The notes under the pieces are model-generated. The model saw nothing but the letters and a program-made list of their open reading frames with translations. It ran no database searches and was not told the DNA's origin. From assembly GCF_013375555.1 (NCBI RefSeq), contig NZ_JABXWB010000005.1, positions 1,796,974 through 1,860,973 on the forward strand: a DNA stretch of 64,000 nt. Reading direction: 5' to 3'. Numbering within the stretch: position 1 is the stretch's first letter; every line of letters begins with the position of its first letter. The stretch comes from Sphingobium sp. EM0848 (lineage in GTDB: Bacteria; Pseudomonadota; Alphaproteobacteria; Sphingomonadales; Sphingomonadaceae). The translations under genes and the position numbers were made by a program. Shown here piece by piece: positions 45,203 to 54,183 of the stretch.

Positions 45203-45595
45203 ATGGATAATAAGAGCATCGTACAGGGCTTTTTCGCGGTTATGAACGAGGATGGGCCGGAAGCGGCGGCCAGGCAGTTCGGCACGCCCGACATGGTCTG
45301 GTGGACTCCCGGCGGCGGCGAGATACAGGGCCAGCTTGCTGCCCTTTCCGCCCTCATCGACAAGCATTTCGACGTGCAGGGCATCACCCTCACCATCGAG
45401 GGCGTCACGGCGGAAGGCGATAGGGTGGCCGTCGAGGCACGGTCCGAAGGGCGTCTGCGCAATGGCTCGCGCTATGCCAATCGCTATCACTGGCTGTTCC
45501 TGCTGCGCGATGGCAAGATCACCGTCGCGAGGGAATATAATGACACGGCACATGTGAATGCCGTTCTTGGGCCCGCACTCGCCGGCGCGGCCTGA
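45203..45595 (+). CDS. SnoaL/NTF2-like small protein
   Basis: The protein is 130 residues with the cone fold of nuclear transport factor 2 relatives: SIVQGFFAVMNEDGPEAAARQF, MVWWTPGGGEIQG, ANRYHWLFLLRDGKITVAREYNDTAH. Such proteins bind ring substrates or act as isomerases or cyclases. ATG 45203 follows GGGAGAGGG. It starts an operon with an HSL-type hydrolase and a PQQ dehydrogenase. Confidence 0.88.
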   Translation: MDNKSIVQGFFAVMNEDGPEAAARQFGTPDMVWWTPGGGEIQGQLAALSALIDKHFDVQGITLTIEGVTAEGDRVAVEARSEGRLRNGSRYANRYHWLFLLRDGKITVAREYNDTAHVNAVLGPALAGAA

Positions 45596-45623
45596 ATCCG
45601 CATTCCCACGCAAAGGATTTCCC

Positions 45624-46598
45624 ATGCGATCGAGACATCTGGTCGACCCCGAATTGCTGCCCGCCGTCGACGGCTTTCCGGCGATGACATTCTCCTACGA
45701 CACATTGGCCGATGTGCGGGCGATGGTGGAATCCTTTGGCGCCGCTTATGTGCCGCCGCTGGGTGACGGCGTCACGCGAGAGGATGTGATGGTGGCCGGC
45801 TTGGCGGGCGATCCCGATGTGCGGGTGCTGCTCTACAAGACCGCGCCAGCGGCTGACGGTGCGCAGCGTCCTGCCATCCTTTACATCCACGGTGGCGGCT
45901 TCTTCTCGGGCAAAGCGGACCTTTACGAGGACTGGTGTCGGCGGTTGGTAACGGAAACCGGGGCGGTGGTTGCGGCGGTCGATTATCGCAAGGCGCCCGA
46001 AGCGCCCCATCCTGCCCCCATCGACGATTGTTCTGCTGCGCTGCTTTGGCTGCACCGCTCGGCAGCGGCGCTCGGCATCGATCCAGCCCGCATTGCGGTT
46101 GAGGGTGTGAGCGCGGGCGGTGCGCTGGCGGCGGCGCTGACGCTCCGGGCAAGGGATGAAGGGAAGGTTTCGCTGGCCTTCCAACTGCTCGATTATCCCA
46201 TGCTGGACGACCGCACCGGAAGAGGCGATGCTCCGCGCGATCCCTTTGCCGGTGACTATGTCTGGACCTACAATGGCAATGCTTTTGGCTGGGAGACGTT
46301 GCTGGGCGACGAGGTCGGCGGCGAAGATGTGTCGCCCTATGCCGCCCCCGCCCGCGCGACCTCTCTCGAAGGCTTACCGCCCGCCTTCATCGGCGTGGGC
46401 GCACTCGACCCGCTGATGCGGGAGAATGTCGACTATGCCATGCGTCTGATGTATGCGGGCGTGCCGACGCAACTCATCGTCTATCCCGGCGCCTATCATG
46501 GTTTCGACGCCTTCGATGACGGCAGGTCGGCCATCGGTGATGATTTCCGAAATGCGCGCATCACGGCACTCAAACGCGCGCTGGGAGCGCGTGCATGA
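45624..46598 (+). CDS. HSL-family esterase/lipase (alpha/beta hydrolase)
   Basis: The protein is 324 residues. It has the HSL oxyanion motif HGGG (ILYIHGGGFF), nucleophile elbow [13 protein letters not shown] (GxSxG), acid in ALDPLMRENVDY and His in YHGFDAF. It lacks a signal peptide, so it is cytoplasmic, and would hydrolyse an ester or lactone. It overlaps the next gene by four bases. Confidence 0.92.
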   Translation: MRSRHLVDPELLPAVDGFPAMTFSYDTLADVRAMVESFGAAYVPPLGDGVTREDVMVAGLAGDPDVRVLLYKTAPAADGAQRPAILYIHGGGFFSGKADLYEDWCRRLVTETGAVVAAVDYRKAPEAPHPAPIDDCSAALLWLHRSAAALGIDPARIAVEGVSAGGALAAALTLRARDEGKVSLAFQLLDYPMLDDRTGRGDAPRDPFAGDYVWTYNGNAFGWETLLGDEVGGEDVSPYAAPARATSLEGLPPAFIGVGALDPLMRENVDYAMRLMYAGVPTQLIVYPGAYHGFDAFDDGRSAIGDDFRNARITALKRALGARA

Positions 46599-48715
46599 GC
46601 CGGTTTCTGCCGAAACAAGGATGGCCGATCCTGCTCGCCAGCCTTGCCGCGTTAGGAACCCTGACCTCTTGCGGACGGTCCGACGGCCAGATCGATAATG
46701 GCCCCGCCGCGCGGGAAGAGAATGGTGCTGACTGGCCACTTTACGGCCGGACCTTCAGCGCCAATCATTACAGCCCCCTGCGCGAAATCAACAGCGACAA
46801 CATCAAAGGACTGAAGCTTGCCTGGTCGCTGGACCTGAACGAGACGGGCAGCCTCTATACCTCCCCCGTGGCGGTGAACGGCACCCTCTACTTCGCGCAA
46901 GGGTACAGCGTCATCCACGCCGTCGACGCTGCGACAGGCAAGCTGCTGTGGAAATATGATCCCGAAGTACCCAAGCGCGCGGGCAAGAAGATGCGCACCG
47001 CCTGGGGCAGTCGCGGCATCGCCTATTGGAATGGCGCGATCTACGCCGGAACGCTCGACGGCCGGTTGATCGCGGTCGATGCGCATAGTGGCAAGCTGCT
47101 CTGGTCCGCCATCACGACAGAAGCTCCGGACGACGGCCGCTACATCACCGGCGCGCCGTGGATTTTCAACGGCAAGGTCGTGATCGGCCATGGCGGCGCG
47201 GATTTCGACCTCGTGCGCGGCTATGTCACCGCCTATGACGCAAGCACGGGCCGCAAACTCTGGCGCTTCTACACCGTGCCCGGCGACCCCCAAAAGGGTT
47301 TCGAGGACCCCGCCCTTGAACGCGCGGCCAAGACATGGACAGGCGAATGGTGGAAATATGGCGGCGGCGGCACCGTCTGGAACGCCATGGCCTATGACCC
47401 GCAATATAACCGGCTCTATATCGGCACCGGCAATGGTACGCCCTGGAACCAGAAAATCCGCAGTCCCGCCGGCGGCGACAATCTCTATCTCTGCTCCATT
47501 GTCGCGCTGGACGCGAATACCGGCAAATATATCTGGCATTATCAGGTCAATCCCGGTGAGACCTGGGACTATAATGCCGCGATGGATATTGAATTGGCGA
47601 CGTTAAAGATCGGCGGCAAGGATCGTCCGGTCCTGATGCACGCGCCCAAAAATGGCTTCTTCTATGTCATTGATCGCGAAACCGGAAAGCTGATCTCAGC
47701 CAAGAACATCGTTCCCGTGAACTGGGCCAAGGGCATCGACATCAAGACCGGCCGCCCCATCGAAAATCCCGCAGCGCGTTTTCCCAATGGTCAGGGCTTC
47801 ATGATGTCGCCCAGTTCCGCCGGCGCGCATAATGCCCAGCCCATGTCTTTCAGCCCGCAGACCGGCCTTGTCTACATCCCGGCGCAGGAAAATAGCCTGT
47901 GGTATTCGGATAAGGGCGTCGATCTCAAGAACTGGAAGCCCCTGCGCGGCACGGGCTATAATACAGGGCTTAGCCAGGAACCGCCGCCCCGCCCCATGCC
48001 GCCAACGAAGAGCTATCTCCTCGCCTGGAACCCATTGACGCAAAAGGCCGCCTGGCGGGCGCCCCTGCCTGCACTCTGGGGCGGCGGCATCACCAGCACG
48101 GCGGGCAATCTGGTGTTCATCGGAACCGCGGAAGGCAAGTTCGAGGCGCACGACGCGCGCAACGACAAGACACTGTGGAGCTTCAACGCGCAGGCTGGCA
48201 TTTCGTCCCAGCCAATCAGCTACAGCGTGAATGGGCATCAATATGTAACCGTGCTGGCGGGTTATCGCGGCATCGTGCAAGCCTCGCCATGGGACTATCG
48301 CACACAGAGGCGCCGGGTGCTGACTTTCTCGCTGGACGGCAAGGCACCGTCGCTGCCCGATCCTGAGCCGTCGCAGCCCCGCCAATTCGTTACAGATCCC
48401 GGATTCACGGTCGATCCGGCCAAGGCGAAGGCAGGTCTTGGCGTGTTCATCACCGCTAACTGTTTCAACTGCCACGGCCTCAATCTGGAAGCTGGTGGCA
48501 TGGCGCCGGACCTGCGCGAATCGACCGTGCCGACTTCACGCGAAGCCTTCACCCAAATCCTGCATGATGGCCTGTTGGTAGAACGCGGCATGCCGCAATT
48601 TTCCGAACTGTCGCCGCAACAGATCGAGGCGCTCCAGCACTATATCCGCCAGACCACCCGTGCGGCAATCGCCGGAAAAGCGACGCCGAGTGCCGGACCG
48701 CAGATCCGTCAGTAG
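46595..48715 (+). CDS. PQQ-dependent alcohol dehydrogenase with C-terminal haem c
   Basis: The protein is 706 residues and a paralogue of the one at 11757. A lipoprotein-type signal (LASLAALGTLTSC, lipobox LTSC) would anchor it facing the periplasm. The PQQ propeller spans about 45-590, and the haem motif CFNCH (623-627) and GMPQF (axial Met) are in the C-terminal domain. Landmarks are GNGTPWNQKIRSPAGGDNLY and NPGETWDYNAAMD. Like the paralogue it lacks the vicinal Cys-Cys (MRTAWGSRGIAYW instead). Translationally coupled to the esterase gene. Confidence 0.92.
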   Translation: MSRFLPKQGWPILLASLAALGTLTSCGRSDGQIDNGPAAREENGADWPLYGRTFSANHYSPLREINSDNIKGLKLAWSLDLNETGSLYTSPVAVNGTLYFAQGYSVIHAVDAATGKLLWKYDPEVPKRAGKKMRTAWGSRGIAYWNGAIYAGTLDGRLIAVDAHSGKLLWSAITTEAPDDGRYITGAPWIFNGKVVIGHGGADFDLVRGYVTAYDASTGRKLWRFYTVPGDPQKGFEDPALERAAKTWTGEWWKYGGGGTVWNAMAYDPQYNRLYIGTGNGTPWNQKIRSPAGGDNLYLCSIVALDANTGKYIWHYQVNPGETWDYNAAMDIELATLKIGGKDRPVLMHAPKNGFFYVIDRETGKLISAKNIVPVNWAKGIDIKTGRPIENPAARFPNGQGFMMSPSSAGAHNAQPMSFSPQTGLVYIPAQENSLWYSDKGVDLKNWKPLRGTGYNTGLSQEPPPRPMPPTKSYLLAWNPLTQKAAWRAPLPALWGGGITSTAGNLVFIGTAEGKFEAHDARNDKTLWSFNAQAGISSQPISYSVNGHQYVTVLAGYRGIVQASPWDYRTQRRRVLTFSLDGKAPSLPDPEPSQPRQFVTDPGFTVDPAKAKAGLGVFITANCFNCHGLNLEAGGMAPDLRESTVPTSREAFTQILHDGLLVERGMPQFSELSPQQIEALQHYIRQTTRAAIAGKATPSAGPQIRQ

Positions 48716-48825
48716 CGAAGAAAAACCGAATTAACTGACCGATTGACTAATCCTCAATACACTCATATCATGGCCATCTATATACGCGTACATTTAAACG
48801 TCCGATTCAAGGGCAATGCGTACAA

Positions 48826-48844
48826 GACCGGCAAAAAGCCGGTC
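48826..48844 (+). promoter_or_regulatory. Leader hairpin before the TonB receptor
   Basis: GACCGGC-AAAAA-GCCGGTC forms a seven-pair stem with five-A loop immediately before the GGGGGAGAGGAG ribosome binding region. It could stabilise the mRNA or modulate initiation. Confidence 0.4.
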
Positions 48845-48862
48845 GGGGGAGAGGAGAAGGAT

Positions 48863-51043
48863 ATGCAATCGACACGCAGAATCCGTCGGGCGTGCAAGGG
48901 CGCCTGCTATGTACTTCCGGCCATGATCGCCACATCCTGGACTGTCGGCGCCCATGCTCAAGCCGCCGCTCAGCAGGCCGGTGATCAGCCCATTGCCGAC
49001 ATCATCGTAACAGCGCAGCGCCGCGCGGAATCGGTGCAGAATGTACCCATCGCCGTCAGCGTTCTCAGCAACGCAGCGCTCACCGCATCGGGCGCGACCG
49101 ATTCCGTCGCGCTTGCGGGCAAGGTTCCTTCGCTCAGCATTCCACAGAACGGTGCGGTGCAATATTTCCTGCGCGGCGTTGGCACGACCGGAAGTTCGAT
49201 CAATTCCGAGCAGTCGGTTGCGACCTATGTTGATGGTGTCTACATATTTTCAACCTGGTCCGCACAGGTTCCATTGAGCAGTATCGAACGGGTTGAAGTA
49301 TTGAAAGGCCCACAAGGCACATTGTTCGGGCGCAATACAACCGGCGGCGTGATCCAGATCGTGACCCGTGATCCACTCGCTGATCCGACATTGCAAGCGA
49401 GCGTGACTTACGGCAATTACGATACGACCTCGGCTTCGGCTTATGCCTCAACGAAGCTCGACGACCGGCTGGGCGTCAGCTTGGCGGTAGATTTCCGTAA
49501 CCAGGGCAAGGGCTATGGTTACAACAGCGTTCGCAAGGAAGACACGATGTTCCGCGACGACCTGTCCATCCAGGGCAAGGTCGTGTTCGAAGCGTCGGAG
49601 AACACGAAGTTCACCGGTTTCTTCTGGTATGATGACGGTCACACCAGTGGCCAGAATAATCAGGTCATGCCCGGTTATCGCGGACTGGATGGCGTGCTGT
49701 CAAATTATGGAAAATATGAGACCAAGGCGAATACACCGGACTCTCTCAATTATAAATCCTATCTCGCCTATGGCCGCATAGACCAAAAACTGGGCGATTT
49801 CGCCGATCTGGTATCGATTACCTCCTACCGCCGGGTCGATACGCTTTACCGGCTGGATCAGGATGCCACGCCCGCGACGGTGATCAATGCCACGCTCGAT
49901 ATTCCCTTCCGCAATTTTTCGCAGGAACTGCAATTGGTCTCGGCGGCGGATGGGCCGTTTACCTGGCTGGTCGGCGCCTATTATTTCCACAGCAGCGCGA
50001 AATATGATCCGATCACCATCGCCGGTGCGGCAGCCGGCGCCGCCGGTGTGGTACGCTATTATCGCGAGCAAAGGACCAATTCCCTCGCCGGCTTCGCGCA
50101 GGCAAGCTACAAGATAACGCCCGACACGACTTTCACCGCCGGCATCCGCTACACGGACGAGACGCAGAAAATGCCCTCGGGCAAGACGACTCTGATCGGT
50201 CCCGATCCCAATCCGACGGTCCTACCCTTCCGCCCCGACACGCAGGATTCCAGCGGTTGGACCTGGCGCCTCGCGCTCGACCATCATTTCACGCGCGATA
50301 TCATGGGCTATATCTCCTATAATCGCGGCCTCAAGAGCGGCGGCTTCCCGCTGGTCACAGCAGCCAACCTCCCCGGCTATTCGCCGGAAAAGCTCGATGC
50401 CTATGAAGTGGGCCTGAAAACGCAGTTCCTGGGCGGCAGGGTCCGCATCAATGCTGCTGCCTATCTCTACAAGTTCAAGGATATTCAGGTCACGCGCATC
50501 ACCGATGGCGGCAATGTCGTCGCCAATGCCGCCGCCGCCACGATGAAGGGCCTCGACGTCGATCTGGACGTCAAGGTTTCCGACCGGTTCAACGTCTATG
50601 CGGCCATGGGTTATCTGGACGGCCGTTATGACGACTATAAGACGGCAGTTTTCTACATTCCGCGTCCAACCGGGGGCGTCACTGCCGTGCGCGATCAGGA
50701 TGCGACCGGCAACCGCACCATCTACTCGCCCAAACTGTCGGCATCCGGCGGCATGAACTACCGCATTCCGACCGGATCTGGCGACATCACACTCGACGGC
50801 TTCGTGCAGTTCGTGGACGACCAGTATGTCGGTCCCTCCAACCTGTTCAAACTGCCGGCCTATGCCACCGCCAATGCCAGCATCGGCTGGACCTCAGCCA
50901 ATGAGCGCTTCGGGATAAAGCTGTGGGCGCGCAACATCACCAACAGCTATTATTTCGTGCAGGTGCTGGAATCGACGCCGGGCATCTTCCGCGCGCCGGC
51001 CCCGCCGCGGACCTGGGGCGTGACGCTCAGCACCAAGATGTAA
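48863..51043 (+). CDS. TonB-dependent outer membrane receptor
   Basis: The protein is 726 residues from ATG 48863, preceded by GGGGGAGAGGAG; the longer frame from 48743 lacks this. Signal (YVLPAMIATSWTVGAHAQA), TonB-box IIVTAQRRAESVQNVPIAVSVL, plug (FLRGVGTTGSSINSEQSVATYVDGVY, GPQGTLFGRNTTGGVIQIVTRDP) and a barrel ending TWGVTLSTKM. It probably brings the island's substrate across the outer membrane. It is followed by a terminator, then the LuxE-like gene. Confidence 0.94.
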   Translation: MQSTRRIRRACKGACYVLPAMIATSWTVGAHAQAAAQQAGDQPIADIIVTAQRRAESVQNVPIAVSVLSNAALTASGATDSVALAGKVPSLSIPQNGAVQYFLRGVGTTGSSINSEQSVATYVDGVYIFSTWSAQVPLSSIERVEVLKGPQGTLFGRNTTGGVIQIVTRDPLADPTLQASVTYGNYDTTSASAYASTKLDDRLGVSLAVDFRNQGKGYGYNSVRKEDTMFRDDLSIQGKVVFEASENTKFTGFFWYDDGHTSGQNNQVMPGYRGLDGVLSNYGKYETKANTPDSLNYKSYLAYGRIDQKLGDFADLVSITSYRRVDTLYRLDQDATPATVINATLDIPFRNFSQELQLVSAADGPFTWLVGAYYFHSSAKYDPITIAGAAAGAAGVVRYYREQRTNSLAGFAQASYKITPDTTFTAGIRYTDETQKMPSGKTTLIGPDPNPTVLPFRPDTQDSSGWTWRLALDHHFTRDIMGYISYNRGLKSGGFPLVTAANLPGYSPEKLDAYEVGLKTQFLGGRVRINAAAYLYKFKDIQVTRITDGGNVVANAAAATMKGLDVDLDVKVSDRFNVYAAMGYLDGRYDDYKTAVFYIPRPTGGVTAVRDQDATGNRTIYSPKLSASGGMNYRIPTGSGDITLDGFVQFVDDQYVGPSNLFKLPAYATANASIGWTSANERFGIKLWARNITNSYYFVQVLESTPGIFRAPAPPRTWGVTLSTKM

Positions 51044-51056
51044 AGTTCCTCCCTGA

Positions 51057-51090
51057 GAGCGCGGTGCCCCCAGTGCCGCGCTCACTTTTT
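51057..51090 (+). terminator. Rho-independent terminator after the TonB receptor
   Basis: GAGCGCGG pairs with CCGCGCTC (51057-51064 and 51076-51083), followed by ACTTTTT. It separates the receptor from the LuxE-like gene 28 bases later, though read-through could link them. Confidence 0.82.
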
Positions 51091-51118
51091 GCCGAACCGC
51101 CCCGCGAAGGAGAGAGAG

Positions 51119-52546
51119 ATGCCGGATATGGACCTTGCAAACCGGGCCAAGGCTCTGTGCGATGATCCCGCCGCCTTCTTCGACCATGATTATACCGCCA
51201 TGATGTCAATCGAGCGCGCACCGCTGGAAGCGCTGCAACTGGAAGGCATCCGTCAGCGATTGGCCGGGTTGCGTGGCAAGGTCGCGATGCTGGGCAAGCT
51301 CGCCGACAATCAGGGGATCGAGGACATTGATGATCTCAACTCCATCGTGCCGCTGCTCTTTGAGCATGTGATGTACAAGAGTTATCCACCATCGCTGCTG
51401 GAAAATAGGCGATTCAAGGACATCAATCTGTTCCTGTCGAAGCTCACGAGCATGGACCTGACCGGGATCGACGTGTCGCATTGCCAGTCGATCGACGACT
51501 GGATGGAAACGATGGACCGGGAAAGTCCGCTGATGATCATGCACTCGTCGGGGACGTCGGGCACCATGTCCTTCCTGCCGGTGTCGAAGAAGGAATGGGA
51601 CAAGTTCGGTGCGGCATTGCGCGTCACCTTCCTCCAGAATTTTGGGGATGAACCGGAAACACAAGAGAGTGGGGAGGAGTTCCACGCCATCTATCCCTAT
51701 TTCCGTCATGGCGGCGCGGGCCATGTCCGCATGTGCGAAATCTACGTCAATCATATCTGCGGGTCGGAGGAACGGCTGCACACCGCCTATCCCGGCCGCA
51801 TGAGTTCCGATCTGCTCTATATGGGCGCCAAGATTCGCGCCGCGCAGGCCAAGGGGCAACTCGACCGGCTGAAGATTTCCCCCGCCCTGCTCGCGCGCAA
51901 GGCGGAACTGGAAGCCATTCAGGCGGCGATGCCCGAGCATCTAATGGCCTTCTTTGCCGAACTGGCCGAAACGCTGAAGGGCAAGCGCATCTTCTTCTGG
52001 GGGGCGCAGAATCTACTCTATAATGTGACGAAGATCGGTCATGAGAAAGGGTTGAAGAATATATTCTCGCCGGACTCGGTTATCGGGACCGGCGGCGACG
52101 TCAAGGATGGCATGGTCATGCCCGATGACTGGAAGGAACAGGTCTGCGACTTTGTCGGCGTCGACCGGATCAAGATGTGCTACGGCATGTCGGAAGTGTT
52201 GGGACTGCACAACAAATGCGGTGCAGGCCATTATCATTTCGTGCCCTGGGTGGTGCCTTTCGTCCTCGATCCCGACACCAGCAAGGTGCTGCCGCGCGAG
52301 GGCGTGACGACAGGCCGCGCCGCCTTTTTCGACCTCGGCGCGGAGACGCGTTGGGGCGGCTTCATCACGGGTGACGAAGTGACGATCCATTGGGATGACC
52401 CCTGCGGCTGCGGCGCGAAGGCGGTCTGGGCGGAGGACGGCATCCAGCGCCTCGGCGCCAAGCGCGGTGGCGACGACAAGATCAGTTGCGCCGCGACCGA
52501 AGGGGCGCATAAGGACGCCATGAGCTTCCTCAACAGTTTTGAATGA
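51119..52546 (+). CDS. LuxE-like acyl-protein synthetase (adenylate-forming)
   Basis: The protein is 475 residues, longer than LuxE (about 370). The adenylation loop SSGTSGT (143-149) is clear, along with FFWGAQNLLYNV, GTGGDVKDGM, CYGMSEVLGLHN (acyl-adenylate motif) and a C-terminal DDKISCAATEG whose Cys could accept the acyl group. LuxE activates a carboxylic acid as AMP ester and passes it on to LuxC for reduction. A LuxC-like gene follows 151 bases later, so both would reduce an acid to an aldehyde. ATG 51119 follows AAGGAGAGAG. PaaK-type CoA ligase is an alternative. Confidence 0.78.
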   Translation: MPDMDLANRAKALCDDPAAFFDHDYTAMMSIERAPLEALQLEGIRQRLAGLRGKVAMLGKLADNQGIEDIDDLNSIVPLLFEHVMYKSYPPSLLENRRFKDINLFLSKLTSMDLTGIDVSHCQSIDDWMETMDRESPLMIMHSSGTSGTMSFLPVSKKEWDKFGAALRVTFLQNFGDEPETQESGEEFHAIYPYFRHGGAGHVRMCEIYVNHICGSEERLHTAYPGRMSSDLLYMGAKIRAAQAKGQLDRLKISPALLARKAELEAIQAAMPEHLMAFFAELAETLKGKRIFFWGAQNLLYNVTKIGHEKGLKNIFSPDSVIGTGGDVKDGMVMPDDWKEQVCDFVGVDRIKMCYGMSEVLGLHNKCGAGHYHFVPWVVPFVLDPDTSKVLPREGVTTGRAAFFDLGAETRWGGFITGDEVTIHWDDPCGCGAKAVWAEDGIQRLGAKRGGDDKISCAATEGAHKDAMSFLNSFE

Positions 52547-52570
52547 AGGAAGCGAGATTCAAAATAGCAC

Positions 52571-52681
52571 CGTCATCCCCGCGAAGGCGGGAAACGCAGT
52601 TCGGCGCAGCAAATCCATCTCCCATAAGAAGCACCAAGCGCGACGGTCAGGAGATGGATCCCCGCCTTCGCGGGGATGACG
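52571..52681. repeat. REP/MITE-like inverted repeat unit, 111 bp
   Basis: Arms of 21 bases at 52571-52591 (starting CGTCATCCCCGCGAAGGCGG) and 52661-52681 are perfectly complementary. Inner arms ATCCATCTCC and GGAGATGGAT (52612-52621, 52650-52659) add a second stem. This type of CGTCATCCCCGCGAA element is a dispersed intergenic repeat in alphaproteobacteria. It sits between the LuxE-like and LuxC-like genes, just before the latter's ribosome binding site. Confidence 0.85.
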
Positions 52682-52697
52682 GATAGAGGAGATTGTC

Positions 52698-54146
52698 ATG
52701 GGTATCGAAAGCACAGTGGAAGGCGTGACAAAAACCATGCCCATCGCACCGCTGATCCTGCGCGGCCGGATCGTCACCGACCATCTGATCGAAGTCGGCG
52801 GACGGGGCGGTGATCTGATCTTCCACACACCCGACGCGCGCCGTTTCGCTGACCAGCTCCCCTTGGGCGATCCGGGTCGGCTGGCCGATCTCTATGCGTT
52901 GAGCTTCGAGAATATTCTCGACTATCTGGAGGCGCTGGGCAAGCGGCTCGACATGCGCAGCAACGTCCATCTCCAACAGGCCTGCCGCCTCTCCTATCTC
53001 ACCGCGCCAACCACGCCGCCGATCGTCGATGCCTCCTATGCCGCGCTCAGCGCCATGTTCGCGCGGAACCATGTCCGCGAAATGGCGGAAAAGACGGTCG
53101 GCATCCGCTATCTGGAAGGCTGGGTGGAGGAGGAACTGGACGGCCTGCGCCTCGGCGTGCGCTGCTTCGGGGCGCGGACGCTGCACATCATTGCCGGGAA
53201 CAGCCCGATGATCTCCGCGCTCACCATCATCCGCAACGCCATCCTACGCAGCGACGCGATCATCAAGACGCCGTCCAACGATCCCTTCACCGCGCCCGCC
53301 ATCGCACAGACCATGATCGACCTCGATCCTGACCATCCGATTACCCGGCACCTCACCGTCGCCTATTGGCGTGGTGGCGACGAGGCGTTCGAGGAGCGGC
53401 TCTATCAGCCGCATAATGTTGAAAAAATCATGGCCTGGGGCGGCTTCGCTTCGGTCAAACATGTCACCCGCTATATCCAGCCGGGGCTGGAACTAGTCTC
53501 GCTCGATCCCAAGCGCAGCGCGAGCATCATCGGCGCGCAAGCCTTTGCCAGCGAGGAAGGGATGGCGGATGCGGCCAAACGGCTCGCCACGGATATCGGT
53601 GCGATGAACCAGGTGGGCTGCGTCAATGCGCGCGTCGTCTATGTCCAGAGCGGCACCGACGAGGAAGGCGTTGACCGCTTGAAGCGCTTCGGCGCGGCGA
53701 CCTACCGGGCCATGCTCGATCTGCCGCAAGCGATCAGCACCAAACCCAAGCGTTACGACCAGGAGCTGAAAGGCGAGGTCGACGCCATCCGCCTGAGCGA
53801 CGACTGGTACAGCGTCATCGGCGGCGCGGAGGAGGAAGGCGCGATCATCGTGTCGCACATGCCCGATCCGGTCGATTTCGCTACCCGGCTTGGCGACCGC
53901 ACCGCCAATCTGGTGCCGATCGACGCCATTGCCGAAGTGACGGCGGCGGTGGATGCCTATACCCAGACGGTCGGCGTTTATCCCGAAAGCCTGAAGGCGG
54001 AATTGCTGAATGTCCTGCCGCTTTATGGCGCGCAGCGCTTCGTGACGCTGGGCCATGCGGTGGAAGCAACACTCGCCTCGGCGCAGGACGGGATCGAGCC
54101 GGTGCGCCGCATGGGGAAATGGATCATCAACGAAATTCGCGATTGA
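52698..54146 (+). CDS. LuxC-like acyl-CoA reductase
   Basis: The protein is 482 residues, matching LuxC (about 480). It has an aldehyde dehydrogenase-type fold: IIAGNSPMISALTIIRNAILRSDAIIKTPSNDPFTAP for cofactor binding and the catalytic Cys308 in MNQVGCVNARVVYV. LuxC reduces acyl groups to aldehydes with NADPH. It is paired with the LuxE-like gene and no luxA or luxB is present. The product aldehyde may be reduced further or used in the pathway. AGAGGAG precedes ATG. Confidence 0.85.
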   Translation: MGIESTVEGVTKTMPIAPLILRGRIVTDHLIEVGGRGGDLIFHTPDARRFADQLPLGDPGRLADLYALSFENILDYLEALGKRLDMRSNVHLQQACRLSYLTAPTTPPIVDASYAALSAMFARNHVREMAEKTVGIRYLEGWVEEELDGLRLGVRCFGARTLHIIAGNSPMISALTIIRNAILRSDAIIKTPSNDPFTAPAIAQTMIDLDPDHPITRHLTVAYWRGGDEAFEERLYQPHNVEKIMAWGGFASVKHVTRYIQPGLELVSLDPKRSASIIGAQAFASEEGMADAAKRLATDIGAMNQVGCVNARVVYVQSGTDEEGVDRLKRFGAATYRAMLDLPQAISTKPKRYDQELKGEVDAIRLSDDWYSVIGGAEEEGAIIVSHMPDPVDFATRLGDRTANLVPIDAIAEVTAAVDAYTQTVGVYPESLKAELLNVLPLYGAQRFVTLGHAVEATLASAQDGIEPVRRMGKWIINEIRD

Positions 54147-54153
54147 TCGGTGA

Positions 54154-54177
54154 AGCGCCCGCCTGCAAGCGGGCGCT
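54154..54177. terminator. Stem-loop between convergent LuxC-like and EthD genes
   Basis: AGCGCCCGC pairs with GCGGGCGCT around the loop CTGCAA. No T-run on either side, but its position between two convergent stops suggests shared termination. Confidence 0.55.
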
Positions 54178-54183
54178 CCTCCA

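Noticed and set aside
51119..54146. Possible bioluminescence (lux) operon
   Set aside because: No luxA, luxB, luxD or luxG-like frame was found in the window, so light production is not supported.
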